From contig CM060698.1 in NCBI GenBank assembly GCA_030686995.1, forward strand, positions 136,964,106-137,028,105: a stretch of DNA of 64,000 nt. The letters run 5' to 3'. Under the pieces are notes generated by a model that saw only the letters and a program-made list of their open reading frames with translations, was not told the DNA's origin and did not search any database. This DNA comes from Artemisia argyi. Its lineage: Eukaryota > Streptophyta > Magnoliopsida > Asterales > Asteraceae. Both the position numbers and the translations under genes were made by a program. Positions 31,093-43,100 of the stretch are shown piece after piece; position 1 is the first letter of the stretch, and each line of letters begins with the position of its first letter.

Positions 31093-31312
31093 TACAAACT
31101 TGTAATTAAGTGAGATATATGAAATTATAATTTCTATTCAACACTTTAAACAAGTAGTGTATATATATATATATGATATATGTGAATTAGGTTTGTATCT
31201 ATACTTTAGCTTCAAAGGTTTTTACAATTAATATCAATTCTTTGAAAAGCAAATTCTTATTAAACGAAAAAGACGCAAAACTATTCAACCCCCCCTTCTA
31301 GTTTTCCACAAT

Positions 31313-31325
31313 TGGTACCAGAGCC
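31313..31325 (+). other. Primer-binding site of the Sirevirus-like element
   Basis: TGGTACCAGAGCC two bases after the LTR, matching the Met-tRNA-type copia primer site with one change from the common TGGTATCAGAGC. Confidence 0.82.
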
Positions 31326-31377
31326 ACGTCTAGCAAGATTTTTAAAATAGACTGTATTTTAAAACTTGTAACGATCT

Positions 31378-32496
31378 ATGGAATTTGAAAAATATTTAGA
31401 AGGGGAATTTATGCAACAACCACCATTATTTGAAAATGATCATTTTCTTGAACGGAAAAACAAATTTGAAAATTATGTGAAATCAATAGATCTTGATCTT
31501 TGGCATATCATTTCAATTGGTGATCTTAAATCAACCAAAATAGATTTTGAAAATCAAAATAATAATTCTCAAACTAAAATTGATAAAAACACTAAAGCCA
31601 AATTACTTATCTTCGAAACTCTACCAAAAGTTAAATATGAAAGATTATTTCATTGTAAAACGGCAAATGATATTTGGAAATGTCTTTTAAAGATTCACCA
31701 AGAAGAATGTAAAACCAAAGATGATAAACTTGATATTGCACAAGAAATAGTTAATCTAGAAAATTTAGTAAATAAATATTTAGTTGAAATAAACACATGT
31801 ACTACTAGTTCAAATGTGATCATTGAAGGTATTTACAACGAAGAATACATAAGCCAAATCCGAAGAAAGAGCGTGAATAAATCATGGTGCAACAAGTGCA
31901 AAGAAGACGATGATGATACGGCTTATGAGAATATTCAAACAAATGAGAACACAAGTATTGATGGCAAGAACTACATGTCTCTCGATCCAAGTGATACTAC
32001 AAACAAAACATGGAGCGACATGGAAGATGGAATTGATCACCATATTGCATGTGAGGAATGTACAACTACAAAGAAGGTACAATCTAAAACTAAACATTTT
32101 TGCTATGATCAATTTACATTAGAATTTTTAAAAATGGAAAACAACTTCAAACATTTTTGCAACATTGACTCAAAAATCATTTTTAAGAACGAATTTTCAA
32201 CATCCGCTGAAAACAACTTTGAAAAAGAAATCATTTTAGAAGATAAAATGTCTAGACTTAAAAGTAATATCGAAATCAATCTTGAATGCAAAAAATGTCG
32301 AGACTACAAACATGAAATCAAAATTGAAAATGAAAAAGCTAAAACATTGGCAAAGTTTGAAAATAGCTCTAAATCTTTAAAATATCTTCTCGACATTCAA
32401 AAGCCATTTTATGATAAAACCGGATTAGGATTTATCACAAATGATCCTTCAACAAATGCATTAAAACAAATAAAATTTGTTAAATCTAGTGAGTAA
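31378..32496 (+). CDS. Sirevirus-like gag protein (372 aa)
   Basis: Starts about 50 bases after the primer site. The N-terminal region (PPLFENDHFLERKNKFENYVKSIDLDLWHII) is the typical copia gag opening, followed by the ANDIWKCLLKIHQ motif at about 100. In place of the usual CCHC knuckle there are scattered CX2C pairs (CNKC about 170, CEEC about 224, CKKC about 301). The C-terminal YDKTGLGF motif is common in Sirevirus gags. Shorter than usual Sirevirus gags because the central region after about residue 140 looks deleted. The frame is intact, so a functional gag is possible. Confidence 0.78.
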   Translation: MEFEKYLEGEFMQQPPLFENDHFLERKNKFENYVKSIDLDLWHIISIGDLKSTKIDFENQNNNSQTKIDKNTKAKLLIFETLPKVKYERLFHCKTANDIWKCLLKIHQEECKTKDDKLDIAQEIVNLENLVNKYLVEINTCTTSSNVIIEGIYNEEYISQIRRKSVNKSWCNKCKEDDDDTAYENIQTNENTSIDGKNYMSLDPSDTTNKTWSDMEDGIDHHIACEECTTTKKVQSKTKHFCYDQFTLEFLKMENNFKHFCNIDSKIIFKNEFSTSAENNFEKEIILEDKMSRLKSNIEINLECKKCRDYKHEIKIENEKAKTLAKFENSSKSLKYLLDIQKPFYDKTGLGFITNDPSTNALKQIKFVKSSE

Positions 32497-33392
32497 ATTT
32501 GGAACTAATACTATTAACATTCATTACTTATTATTCTAGTCAAGAAAGTCATTGTTTGTTATTTAAAACAAACTATGGATGAATTCTTGTACTTATCGTC
32601 GACATCCCCATCATGTGCATTCAAATGCAATGGATGTTCTCATCTAACCAACTAGGACCCATGAGAATCTGGGTACCAAGCTGTTTATCATGTTTAGGTA
32701 ACTAACGAATGAAGAGTCTATTGCATGTTGATTCTCTCATCTCGCTCTATTACCATTGACGAATATTGGCTTCTATCACGTTGTTTCACATTCTGCAATT
32801 GTTTCGCCTATGACGTTCTTGCGGGAATTTTCTCATCTCGGCATTGTGCTATTCACTCTTGGAGCATTGGTATCATGGTGTACCCGTTACTATTTCAAGT
32901 TGAAGCCTCCTACGTGCTACTTCTATTAACCTTCACAACTTGTGATGATTGATGTGATCGATTGAGCATCTCGGATCTAGTTCCCTTGATTTCTATGCAT
33001 GAGAATACTACTTGGCTACTTCGACATGTTTTGGACCGACTCTTAAGATTTCTACTATCACCGTCATGCCCACTATCTCTGAAAAGCTGGACCTGAGATA
33101 AGTTTTCTTTTCAAAAACTTGTCAACGTTACATTATATTCTAGAATGTTTTAATTAGTGTGCCAATACGATTTAACTGATAAGTTGCCATGCTTTTAGAT
33201 TATTAATACTAATATATGCATACATGATTTTAGCTTTATTAACCTTATTGTTGTTTAGTATATTATCTTTTTTTCTTAATCTTCTATGATCTATAGTAGA
33301 ACTCTTCCACGTATGCTATATGATCTTACTAATTGCATTAATAGATATATTATAATTGATATTTGCTTGCAACTTGATATTTTGATATTCTT

Positions 33393-33487
<95 letters not shown>

Positions 33488-34362
33488 GTCTATCTTGTAT
33501 TCATGAACTATTTACCTTGCTCCTTCCTGTCCCATTGCATTTAGATCATAAATATCTATCATTTCACGTTAATATCTTTAGGTATCATTAAAGATGATTA
33601 TGTGTGACAATGGGCTTAATTGATTCTCCTGAGCTTGATAAGTTTCCATATCAAACCCCTCATTTGAAACTTCTTGATTATCATGATCAAAACATCATGT
33701 TCAAAACTTCTCTCTTTTTGAATGAAATATTTTCTTTAACAATTTATTTGACTAAAATTTCTTTCATAACCACTATTTTGCTCAAGAACAAGATTGAAAT
33801 ATTTTCTGTTACACGTTAAGAAACAAAATTCAATTTATGTTAGTATAATGCATACTTGAAGTCACTTCAAAAACATTGTTGAATAAAACTAAAAACGTTT
33901 TGCTTAAAACACATTCAACTCTCTCAAGTATCATACACTTCTATTGGAAATGACATTTACAATTTAATTAAATCATTTCATGAGAATCATGACATGCCCA
34001 TATGGATCTTGTTTGTAACAAGTCTTGAACTCCGTATAATCATACCCACCTATTTGTTACTTGTCAACTATCATCAACATGTTTGCTCTAGACTAAAATG
34101 TTATCATTTTCATATAGTTGCTCATTTATCTTATTTGGCTTATTGTCTCCTTTGTTGCATATCTTAATTGATAAATTAATAGATAGCATGATTATTAGAA
34201 ATTTATTGCCTACTTTAATTAATTCTATATCATTCTCTACATTCATGAATAGTATGCCCTATATTGCCTCAAAGAGTTGAACTTACTTGAATCCAAAAAC
34301 AAAAACACAACCTTTTTGAAAATTTTCTGCCAAAAACCCATTTCTGGCATTCTGGGAATCAC
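32497..34362 (+). other. Non-coding part of the Sirevirus-like internal region
   Basis: Where pol should be there is only AT-rich sequence. Near 32655-32680 one frame reads LGPMRIWVPS, resembling the gag-protease linker (…GPK.WVPK) of Sireviruses, so a trace of pol-proximal sequence remains. A (TA)n tract lies at about 33396-33481; the ORFs through it are artefacts. Confidence 0.6.
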
Positions 34363-34427
34363 CAGATGGGCGGCCCCCTTAATTATATAAGGCGGCCCCC
34401 TTAATGATTAAGGGGACCGACCATCTG
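34363..34427 (+). promoter_or_regulatory. Internal copy of the GC-rich hairpin module, upstream of the second ORF
   Basis: Two GGCGGCCCCCTTAAT copies and one inverted ATTAAGGGGACCG, enclosed by a different outer stem CAGATGG/CCATCTG. A TATA box CTATAAATA (34557-34565) and an ORF follow. The module may be an internal promoter derived from, or shared with, the LTR. Confidence 0.6.
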
Positions 34428-34582
34428 ATAGTCGGGGATACTGTTTTCTTTATCACTTTTTGACCCACTTCAGCCTATACTTCCCAAAATTCACAAACAT
34501 ATTTTGTCCCATGCTATCCCTCAAAATTTACCTTCCTAAACCACATTTCTCATACACTATAAATACCCTCTTCCCATCATAA

Positions 34583-35431
34583 ATGCCATCACACCCAAAC
34601 ATGTCATCTCCCAACAACCAAAAACCTAAAATTTCAAGAACCGCAAGGATCTCCGTCAAACCCGTTTGGAGGAGGAAACTTGATTCTTGTCAAAACTCAA
34701 GTGATGTTGTTCCAAGTCAACCAACTACTAAACCTCAAACTCACAATAATGATTCATCACACAACCTATCACCCACTCATTCCCTCATTCATGCTTCTTC
34801 TTATGATGAGCATGCTCAATCCCAAAACAACAATCCCAATCTCTCAATCAATACCTCACATGTTGCTCATTCAACAAAAACACCACTCACTCTTGGAGAA
34901 TCTCTTCCACCCATTTCATTTTTTCATGACTACCCAAGCTCAACCATGTCTCCACCACCAAGAGTACCACCACCACATCCTACAACCTCACATGCCACTC
35001 CTATGTTGCATGTTCAAACCTTCACCCAAGACAACTACCATGTTCCACCATCATCACCTTCCTCCGAACACTTGAAGTTCGTTGAGGAGCTAAAAGAAGC
35101 TCATGAGCTTAGTGCTCTTTTAGCATTACATCTTGCGCAACGCAATTTGGATCCACCCCAATCAAGCTCACCATCATCACCACATAACATCAACCAAATT
35201 GAGAAGCATGTTAACAATTGCCCTTGTTGCATCTTCCTTCAACAACAAACCATTGCTTTGAATGAGCACTTCACTTGGATTGAGTATCTTCTTACTAGAT
35301 CTCAACAAACACCATCACTTGAACAACATCAAAACCCTCAACCAACAAACCCAACTTCAAATTCACCACCTACAAGCTCCACATCTCCAAACTCACCAAC
35401 ATCCATGCAACCAAAAGTTTATCTCCACTAA
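34583..35431 (+). CDS. Uncharacterised Ser/Pro/His-rich ORF in the Sirevirus-like element (282 aa)
   Basis: I do not recognise the family. A basic N-terminus (MPSHPNMSSPNNQKPKISR, with ISVKPVWRRK) is followed by a long Ser/Thr/Pro/Gln/His-rich region. A short helical segment (EELKEAHELSALLALHLAQRN, about 168-190) and a Cys pair (NCPCCIFLQQQ, about 214) follow, then a Pro/Ser-rich tail. No signal peptide or transmembrane segment. It sits where Sireviruses sometimes carry an env-like ORF, but nothing shows an envelope protein. A TATA box lies only about 20 bp before the first ATG, so the start may be the second Met (34601). The ORF is intact, preceded by the hairpin module and followed by the purine tracts. 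Confidence 0.5.
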   Translation: MPSHPNMSSPNNQKPKISRTARISVKPVWRRKLDSCQNSSDVVPSQPTTKPQTHNNDSSHNLSPTHSLIHASSYDEHAQSQNNNPNLSINTSHVAHSTKTPLTLGESLPPISFFHDYPSSTMSPPPRVPPPHPTTSHATPMLHVQTFTQDNYHVPPSSPSSEHLKFVEELKEAHELSALLALHLAQRNLDPPQSSSPSSPHNINQIEKHVNNCPCCIFLQQQTIALNEHFTWIEYLLTRSQQTPSLEQHQNPQPTNPTSNSPPTSSTSPNSPTSMQPKVYLH

Positions 35432-35751
35432 ACCACTAAGCATTTTACATGCTTATGTTTCTCATTTTCAAATAAAACCTTTCAACCATTTTGGGATTCA
35501 AGAAAGTTTGGGGACACTCCTTGTTGGCACAATAGGATATTCTACTTAGTATTAGAATTCCATTATTATGGCTTTTGTAACAATGATTATGTGGTTGACA
35601 TAATCATCTTGAATTAATGAATGCTTTTATATGTGTTTAAAATTCTTCTTTGCCATGCTTACTATTAGTTATTATTATGCTATATGTATTTGCTTGTGCC
35701 TCTAATATTTTTCTTGCAAGAATTCCATATCTCGAACCCTTGGTGCCCTCA

Positions 35752-35918
35752 AACGAGGGGGAGCATACATCAAGGGGGAGCCTTTACCTTATAGGCTTAA
35801 ACATTTTTGATTCTACAAAAAGGGGGAGAAGTGAATATAAACTCACTAAATACTTGTCTAAAAATTAATTTTTAGATTTAATGAGTTTAGGTTTTGTAAT
35901 CATCAAAAAGGGGGAGAT
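35752..35918 (+). other. Multiple polypurine tracts of the Sirevirus-like element
   Basis: Four GGGGGAG tracts: 35755-35762, 35772-35780, 35817-35831 and 35905-35917. The last abuts the 3' LTR and is the functional plus-strand primer. Tract multiplicity is a known Sirevirus trait. Confidence 0.75.
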
Positions 35919-37686
35919 TGTTGATATAAATAAATGACTAAAAATGTTATTCATATCTTTCGATATCTCTATGTTTTGATAATCACAAAACGTAAACTCA
36001 TCAAACCAAAGGTTATGACGTAAACAAGTATTTAATAGTAAATACTCACTTTCACCATTTAATCACTTAAGGTATGAATAAACAAAGTGATTAGTGCATT
36101 ATAAGATCAAAGGAAATCTTGTCTTAAGACATAACATTTTATAAAATGATTTTAACATTTTATATATATTTGTAAATCATTTTTGGTAAAGCTTTATTAA
36201 ACCACAAAAATATGATTTCAAATTTCCAACCAAAAAGGGCAAATTTTATCCAGAGAATCTTTTCAAACGTTCAGGAGGGCGGCCCCCTTAATTTTACTAG
36301 GCGGCCCCCTTAATCATTAAGGGGACCGGCCTACAATTAAGGGGACCGGCACGCTCCCGAACAGTAAAACCTGGCCCTTTAAATACTGGATCATTTTGCA
36401 CATTTTCCTCACCTTTTTGCACCAGAAACTTTCAGATCTAAACATCCATTTCCTCTCTCTAATAATCCTTTGATCTTATATACTTTGATCTTTGTTTCAA
36501 AGTGATTCAAGCCTCAACATTCAAAGTGCAAAGAGAAGAATACTTCTATTAGGAGTATTACAACTTAGTATCATCTTGCTACCTAAGTTGCTTGTTTATA
36601 TTTTCTTGTAAATCTTTCATTCATTGGTGAATAAGGTGTATGTATTAGTTAGCTAGATTTGTTTGAAGAATCTAGAATTCGTGTAAGTGTAAAGTGGAAC
36701 TTCAAGTGGAGAAGAAGGGTTAGATAGTATTGGTGATAGGAGATTGTAGCAATAGGAACTTGTTGTGAAGATATTGAGGGTTCCTAGTGAAGAAGACTTG
36801 AAGACATTAGTAAATTGAAGTTGTGAAGACTTTAGTAGCTTGAAGGCGTGAAGACATTAGTGGCTTGAAGGTGTCAAGACATTAGTGGCTTAAAGGTGTG
36901 AAGACATTAGTGACTTGAAGGTGTCAAGACATTAGTGGCTTAAAGGTGTGAAGACATTAGTGACTTGAAGGTGTCAAGACATTAGTGGCTTAAAGGTGTG
37001 AAGACATTGGTGGCTTGAAGGTGTCAAGACATTAGTGCCTTGAAGGTGTGAAGATATTTGTGGTGTGAAGTAGTATTGAAGTAGTGCAAAGGTGTGAAGA
37101 AGAAGTGGTGTAATATTTGGTGTGAGATTGGTTCTAGCTACGATTAGAACTCGACATCTTGCTTTGTGTCGTTAATTGGTGTAAGCTTTTGGTGTGTACG
37201 GTTTTCTCCGCCATAAGGGAGGTTATTGACTTAGTGAAGAAAACTCTCGAGTTCGGTGCTCGGGGAGTGGAGTAGGGCAAGGAAGGTGTCCTTGTAGCCG
37301 AACCACTATAAATCCTTTGTCTCTCGGTTTGATCTTTCCATCTCTCACTCTTTACTTGTTTACTTACTAGCTTTTCATATATTGCTAATATTGTGTGTTG
37401 TGCATATATTGATTTCACATAAAGATCAAACTAGGTTACATTCAAAACATTAATTATACTTTGGTAAAATATAAGTATAAACAATTACTAAGACACATAT
37501 ATATATATTAGTACAAACTTGTAATTATAAACAAGTAGTGTATATATATATGATATATGTGAATTAGGTTTGTATCTATACTTTAGCTTCAAAGGTTTTA
37601 CAATTAATATCAACTCTTTGAAAAGCAAATTCTTATTAAACGAAAAAGACGCAAAACTATTCAACCCCCCCTTCTAGTTTTCCACA
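35919..37686 (+). repeat. 3' LTR of the Sirevirus-like element (1,768 bp)
   Basis: Nearly identical to 29429-31310, with the hairpin module at 36270-36362 and minisatellite at 36796-37070. The (TA)n tract is contracted (37498-37509). Confidence 0.9.
36796..37070 (+). repeat. 25-bp minisatellite in the Sirevirus-like 3' LTR
   Basis: Same array and same unit number as at 30305-30579, differing by one or two bases. Confidence 0.82.
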
Positions 37687-39593
37687 AATCATCTTAAAAC
37701 ATCATAATCAAGTAGAAAATTAGGATAAAAGTTCATATTAGTCAACTATAGGCATCAATCAGAAAAGTCAAAATTACTTGTTCTCAGTTTTCACAAAACT
37801 TGCTTGAAAATTTCTGAATTTTGTGATTTATTTGGGACTGTGAGATTTTGATGTTTAGTTTCCTACCAGCTCATCTTTGAGATTCTACCATCATTCCATT
37901 TTTAGCAAAATTACCCTGGGCCCCACAGACCCCCAAACTAAGCTGCAGGGCAAGGTTGTGCTCTGCACATCAGCAGACTCACCCAAACCATCAACTTTGA
38001 GGTGGTTTTGTGACCACCACAGTGGGTCCCATACCCCATAAGCTGGTTTTCTCAACCCCCCTCCTACCAGGGATTAGAGATTGACCACTTGTTTGACCTA
38101 AGACCCAGTGGACCCCACTTAGTTTAGGCCCCAAAGTTTGTCCCATAATTTGAGTAAAATTAAGATTTGCAAAGTGCTTAATTGGTTCTTGTTAGCTTAT
38201 TTGAGATTAAGAGTTGTTGTTTCTGGCTTATTTGTGATTGTTAAGATTGTTGGAACTCACTTTTACCATTGTGGACCCCACCCAAAGCCATTTGACCTAA
38301 ATTGACCACACAGTCAACATAAGTCAACTTTGTAAGCCAAGGGGGTGCTTATAGCTTATTTATAAGCTATCTTGAAAAGTGTTTTCACAAAAGTTTGTTA
38401 TTTTAGCTAATAAAATAGTTCTGCAAAAGAAAAATCCAAAAAATCCAAAGTTAAAATAAGTGATAGTTTCTATTTAATTCAATTTAATTTTCATTTTCAT
38501 TTTTAGATTTTAATTAAATTACTAGTGTTTTTATATTTTTATTAAATACCTTATATAGTAAAGTAATTTTGATAATTTTTTCGGATTTTTATTTTGTCAT
38601 TTAGTGTTAATTAGATTTAATTTTAGTTTTCTTTATTATTAATTAATAATAAGTATTAAATAGCTTATTTAGTTTTTATAAGGTTAAATCTAGTTTTTAT
38701 ATTTTTCCTAGTTCTAATATAGTATAATAAGTTTTTAGAAATTATATTTTGAGATTCTACTATTCATTTTCTATTTTTCTTATTTTATTTGTTTAAAATA
38801 GACTTAAGTTAATTAAAAGGTAAATAATTAGTTGTTTAGTCTTAAAACATAATTTTTAGAGTTTTTATAATTTTGTAGGATTCCAGTGATGGTTAAGTAA
38901 TTTTATAAATTTTCTTATAATTTTCTAAGTTAATTTAGTATTAATATTAATTAAAAGTAGTTTAATTAGCTTAATTAAGTTAAATAGTTTTTAATTAATA
39001 GAAAAATCACAAAAAGACAAAAATATTTAATTTTAATTTTTTATACTTTCTTCAAGTTCTTATTTAAGTTTAGAAATTATTTTTACAAGTTTTTAGGTTA
39101 ATTTACATCATTTGTCATTTTTAGTTAATTTAAATTAGATTTTTAAATAGTTTAATTAATTAAATAATATTTAAATAATATTTTAATCATTTTCATAATT
39201 TCATTTTCATTTTTAATTTTAAGTTTTAAAAAGTGTCAAAAGCACCCCCTGTAGTTTGTTAATTACCAAAACCCACTTTTCCAGTCCATTACGTGATCTT
39301 AATTGTGAATTTGTGCATATATCTGGTATCTGATTTTTGTGAATATTATATATGTGTACCAATACCAAAATAACAGTAGCAAAATCAATTCCATATCATC
39401 TGGGCTACTGTCCTCAGTCCCACTCACTCATAAACGATTTCCAAAGCACCATTTCAATCTCGCTGGGACATAACGACCCGGGGACACACTATACTATCCA
39501 CGGAGAATTGGCTTGATTAGTTTGACTTTTACGGTTGACCATTCACAAGTGGTTGACTAATAAGAGTTGACTAGTTTAGACCCAATCAAAATT

Positions 39594-39611
39594 TGGCGCC
39601 GCTGCCGGGGA
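39594..39611 (+). other. Primer-binding site (tRNA-Asp type) of Athila-like copy 2
   Basis: TGGCGCCGCTGCCGGGGA, five bases after the LTR end, close to the tRNA-Asp-complementary primer site used by Athila-type elements. Confidence 0.8.
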
Positions 39612-40180
39612 GGTTGTTGCGTGTTTTATAAAATCGTTTTAAGTTAACTGGTTTTCAAAACCCTCCCTGTACAAATTTCACACAAATTTGTAAAAAGTTT
39701 TTGTAAAAATATAATCATATCAGAAAAACGTTCATTAACGCTTCTCCTGAAGTGTTGAAAAACACCAAAAAAATTAAAAACAATCAAAAACAAACTGTGA
39801 AGTTAAATTACTTCGTGTTCTTTAAGATTACAACCTGAAACAGCTGGTTTAAGGTAAGTTCTGACATTAAATTGCGAATTGAAGAGGAAACCTATTTACT
39901 TCCTCCCGCCAGCCTGCGAGTAATCTTAAAGGGACGATTTCGGTTAACGAATCAGTTCCAAAAATATTTCCCAAGTTTCTGCACACACACCCATAAGCCT
40001 AAAGCAGTTTTTCAAATTAAATAATAAACCCATAATAAGTTCCCAAACTTAAGATTAAAACTTGCCTTTATATCCCTGTGAGTAGTGTACCTTTTTCAAA
40101 GAAGCTGCTCACTTGTGATTATTGGTTTAAGTTCACTGTGGTTTTGCCTCGAACTTGTGTTGAAAAATTGTTTTTAGTGC
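39612..40180 (+). other. 5' untranslated leader of Athila-like copy 2
   Basis: About 570 bases between primer site and gag start, with no ORF. It would hold dimerisation and packaging signals, but none can be pinned down by eye. Confidence 0.55.
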
Positions 40181-43100
40181 ATGCGCACTCGGTCTCAAGC
40201 AAAGAATAAAAAACAGAAAGACGTACCCGAGCTACGTTCTAATACAGAAACCGAAATGGCCGCTGGGCCACCACCACCACTATTACCACCCCCTGACCTT
40301 CCCAGGGATGTGCCAGCTCCCGATCTCCGAACGATGGAGGAGCTGTGCCAGCCTACCATGCAAGGGCGGGGTGGGCCTATTGCACCACTCACTATTGGGG
40401 CTGCGGACTTTGGCCTCAAGCATCACATGATCCAACAAGTCCAGAATTCGTTTCAATTTCACGGATTATCGGGTGACGATGCTAACAAGCATCTTGACAA
40501 ATATCTTACGGTCACCCAAAGCATGAAACAGCATGGTGTCACCGATGATGCCCTCTGACTGTACCTCTTCCCCTATTCTCTCACTCATCATGCCACTGCA
40601 TGGTTTGACCGACTCCCAAAGAATTCTATTCGTACCTTTGATGACATGGTAACCAAGTTTCTAGCAAAATATTTTCCACCTTCCATGGTTACCAAGTTAC
40701 GAAATGATATCGGCAACTTCCGGCAACGTCCCGATGAGTCTCTTTTTGAGGCTTGGGAACGTTATAAGCTAGCTATTGATCGGTGCCCTAACCACAATAT
40801 GTTACAAGTTACCATCATAGATACCTTCTATAATGGTCTGACATTGAGGCACCGGGATATTCTCAATGCTGCTGCTGGTGGGACCTTTATGAAAAGACGT
40901 CCCGAGGAGTGCTATGACTTGATTGAGAACATGACTGCCCACCATAACTTTTGGGATTCCTCTGCGGAGAGGGAGGCGTCATGTAATTCAGTTACTCCCT
41001 CATCATCATCTCCTGAAATAATTGCTCTTACCAAAAAGATGGATGATATTTCTACGGCTGTGTTGAGAATGAACCAAACAATGCAACATCAGGTTCAAAA
41101 TCAACAAGTGAAAGCCGTGGCCCGAAGTTGTGAAACTTGTGGGGGCCCACATCTGTATTCCGAGTGTCCAGCTACTGCTGAATTTCCTCAAGAGAACGTT
41201 TATGCTGCTAACGGTTCCTACAACACGGGGGGTAATTCTTACCAACCGCAAGGGGACCGTAATCTCTTAAGCTATCGTTCCAACAATTTTCTCGGACCTC
41301 CCGGTTTTAACCAAAATCAAAACCGTAACGCGAATCAGAATTTTAACCAAGGTCAAAACTCAAATTTCCAAAACCCGAACCAAAATCAAGGCCAGTTTAA
41401 TCAAAACAATTTTCAAAATGGCAATCAAAACCAAGGTTTTCAAGGAAATTTTCAAAGAAACCAGAATCAAGGGAATTACAATCAGGGTAATTTCAATAAG
41501 AGAAACACTTTTCAGGGTAACAACAATCAAAATCAAGGGAATTTTCAAAACAACCGTGTTCAAAATCCCCCTGTTCAAAATCAAAACGTTGTTCCACCCC
41601 CGTCTTCCTCCGATGCTGAGATTAAACAATTCATGAAAGCACAAGAGGAAACGAATCGGTTATTGATCAAGACGATCTCTGAACTTCAGAAGTCTTTAAA
41701 TGATCGACCCTCGGGCTCGGGTACACTACCAAGCAACACGATAGCTAACCCGAGGGGCGATGTCAAAGCGATCACCACCCGAAGTGGGGTATCATACAAT
41801 GGACCCTCGATTCCTTCTACCTCTTCTTCTCCTCCTAAGGTAGCGGAACATGAGCCTGAGGTTACTACGGGCAAGGTACTTCCTACTAATAACGAAGGTA
41901 CCAACAACGTCCACCCTCAAGTTGTCCCGGTCCCGGCTCATGAGCCGAAAGTTGTATTTGATCCCCCTGTGAGTCCTGATGAAATTCCAAGGAATAATCC
42001 TAAGCCTTCAATTCCATATCCTTCACGTGTGTATGATCAAAAGAACCGCGAAAGAGCTAATCATCAGATGGAAAAATTTTATCAAATTTTCCAAGAATTA
42101 CACTTCGATATTAGCTTCGCGGACGCTCTTCTTCTCATGCCTAAGTTTGCTTCGACAATCAAAAATCTGATAAGCAACAAAGAAAAACTCTGTGAGATGG
42201 CGAAAACTTCACTCAATGAACATTGCTCTGCAGTGCTCTTGAGAAAGCTTCCCGAAAAGCTTGGAGATCCCGGGAAATTTCTCATTCCATGTATTTTCCC
42301 TGGGATGGTTGAATGCTTTGCCTTGGCCGATCTTGGCGCAAGCATTAACCTGATGCCTTACTCAGTCTGGAAAAGACTTTCTCTACCTACTCTCACTCCG
42401 ACCTGCATGACACTCGAGCTTGCAGACCGTACTATATCCCGTCCTCTCGGCATTGCCGAAGATATCTTTGTGAAAGTAGGAAAGTTCCATTTTCCGGCAG
42501 ATTTCGTGATTGTTGATTTCGATGCTGACCCAAGAGTTCCTCTCATTCTCGGGAGGGGATTCTTAAGAACGGGTCGTGCTTTAATCGATGTATTTGAAGA
42601 AGAAATCACTCTACGTGTTGGTGGCGAAGCCATCACATTCAATCTTGATCAGACTTCAAGATACTCCTCCAACTATGACGCTGAAACGGTTAACCGAATT
42701 GATGTCATCGATGTTGCGTCTGAGGAGTATTCTCAAGAGGTCCTTGGTTTCTCATCCAGTGGCAGTCTTTCTACTGACCCTATCATTTCCGACCCTTCCC
42801 CTTCCCTCACTCCGTTTGAGGGAAGTGACTTCCTTCTGGAAGAGGTCGAGGCGTTTCTTGCTCAAGATAGCTCAATCCCAAGTGGGATTGATGAAAACTA
42901 TCTTGACCTGGAGGGGGACATTCTTCTCCTTGAAAGATTGTTAAATGACGATCCTTCACCCTCTCCGTCTCCACAAATACTTCATAAAGCGGAAGTCAAA
43001 AATGTTGAAATAACTGAAGACTTCCCCGAGGTTGAGCTCAAGGACTTGCCTCCTCATCTAGAATATGCATTTCTGGAGGGTGATAATAAATTACCCGTCA

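Larger units (their letters stand above)
29429..31310 (+). repeat. 5' LTR of the Sirevirus-like element (1,882 bp)
   Basis: Contains a GC-rich hairpin module (29779-29871), a TTTAAATA TATA-like box at about 29886, a 25-bp minisatellite (30305-30579) and a (TA)n tract (31013-31090) that is much longer than in the 3' LTR. Confidence 0.9.
29429..37686 (+). mobile_element. Non-autonomous Sirevirus-like Ty1/copia element lacking pol
   Basis: LTRs start TGTTGATATAAATAAATGAC and end TTTTCCACA; target duplication AATCA at 29424-29428 and 37687-37691. The 4.6 kb internal region has a Met-tRNA-type primer site, a gag-like ORF, a second unrelated ORF and several AAGGGGGAG purine tracts, but no protease, integrase or RT. 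Multiple purine tracts and this kind of gag are features of Sireviruses. LTRs differ by a few substitutions and a large TA-microsatellite length difference, so the insertion is recent and was presumably driven in trans. Confidence 0.88.
27457..39588 (+). repeat. 5' LTR of Athila-like copy 2 (about 3.87 kb, split by a nested element)
   Basis: Segments 27457-29428 and 37692-39588 join to a 3,869-bp LTR collinear with 46828-50652. TATA box CTATAAATAG at 28524-28533, giving a U3 of about 1.1 kb and a long R-U5. Repeated GTCCCT motifs lie in U3 (27635-27950). The ORFs at 28207-28529 lie in U3 and are not credible genes. Confidence 0.88.

Noticed and set aside
33286..33591. Tyr-Ile repeat ORFs on both strands
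   Set aside because: Direct translation of a (TA)n microsatellite.
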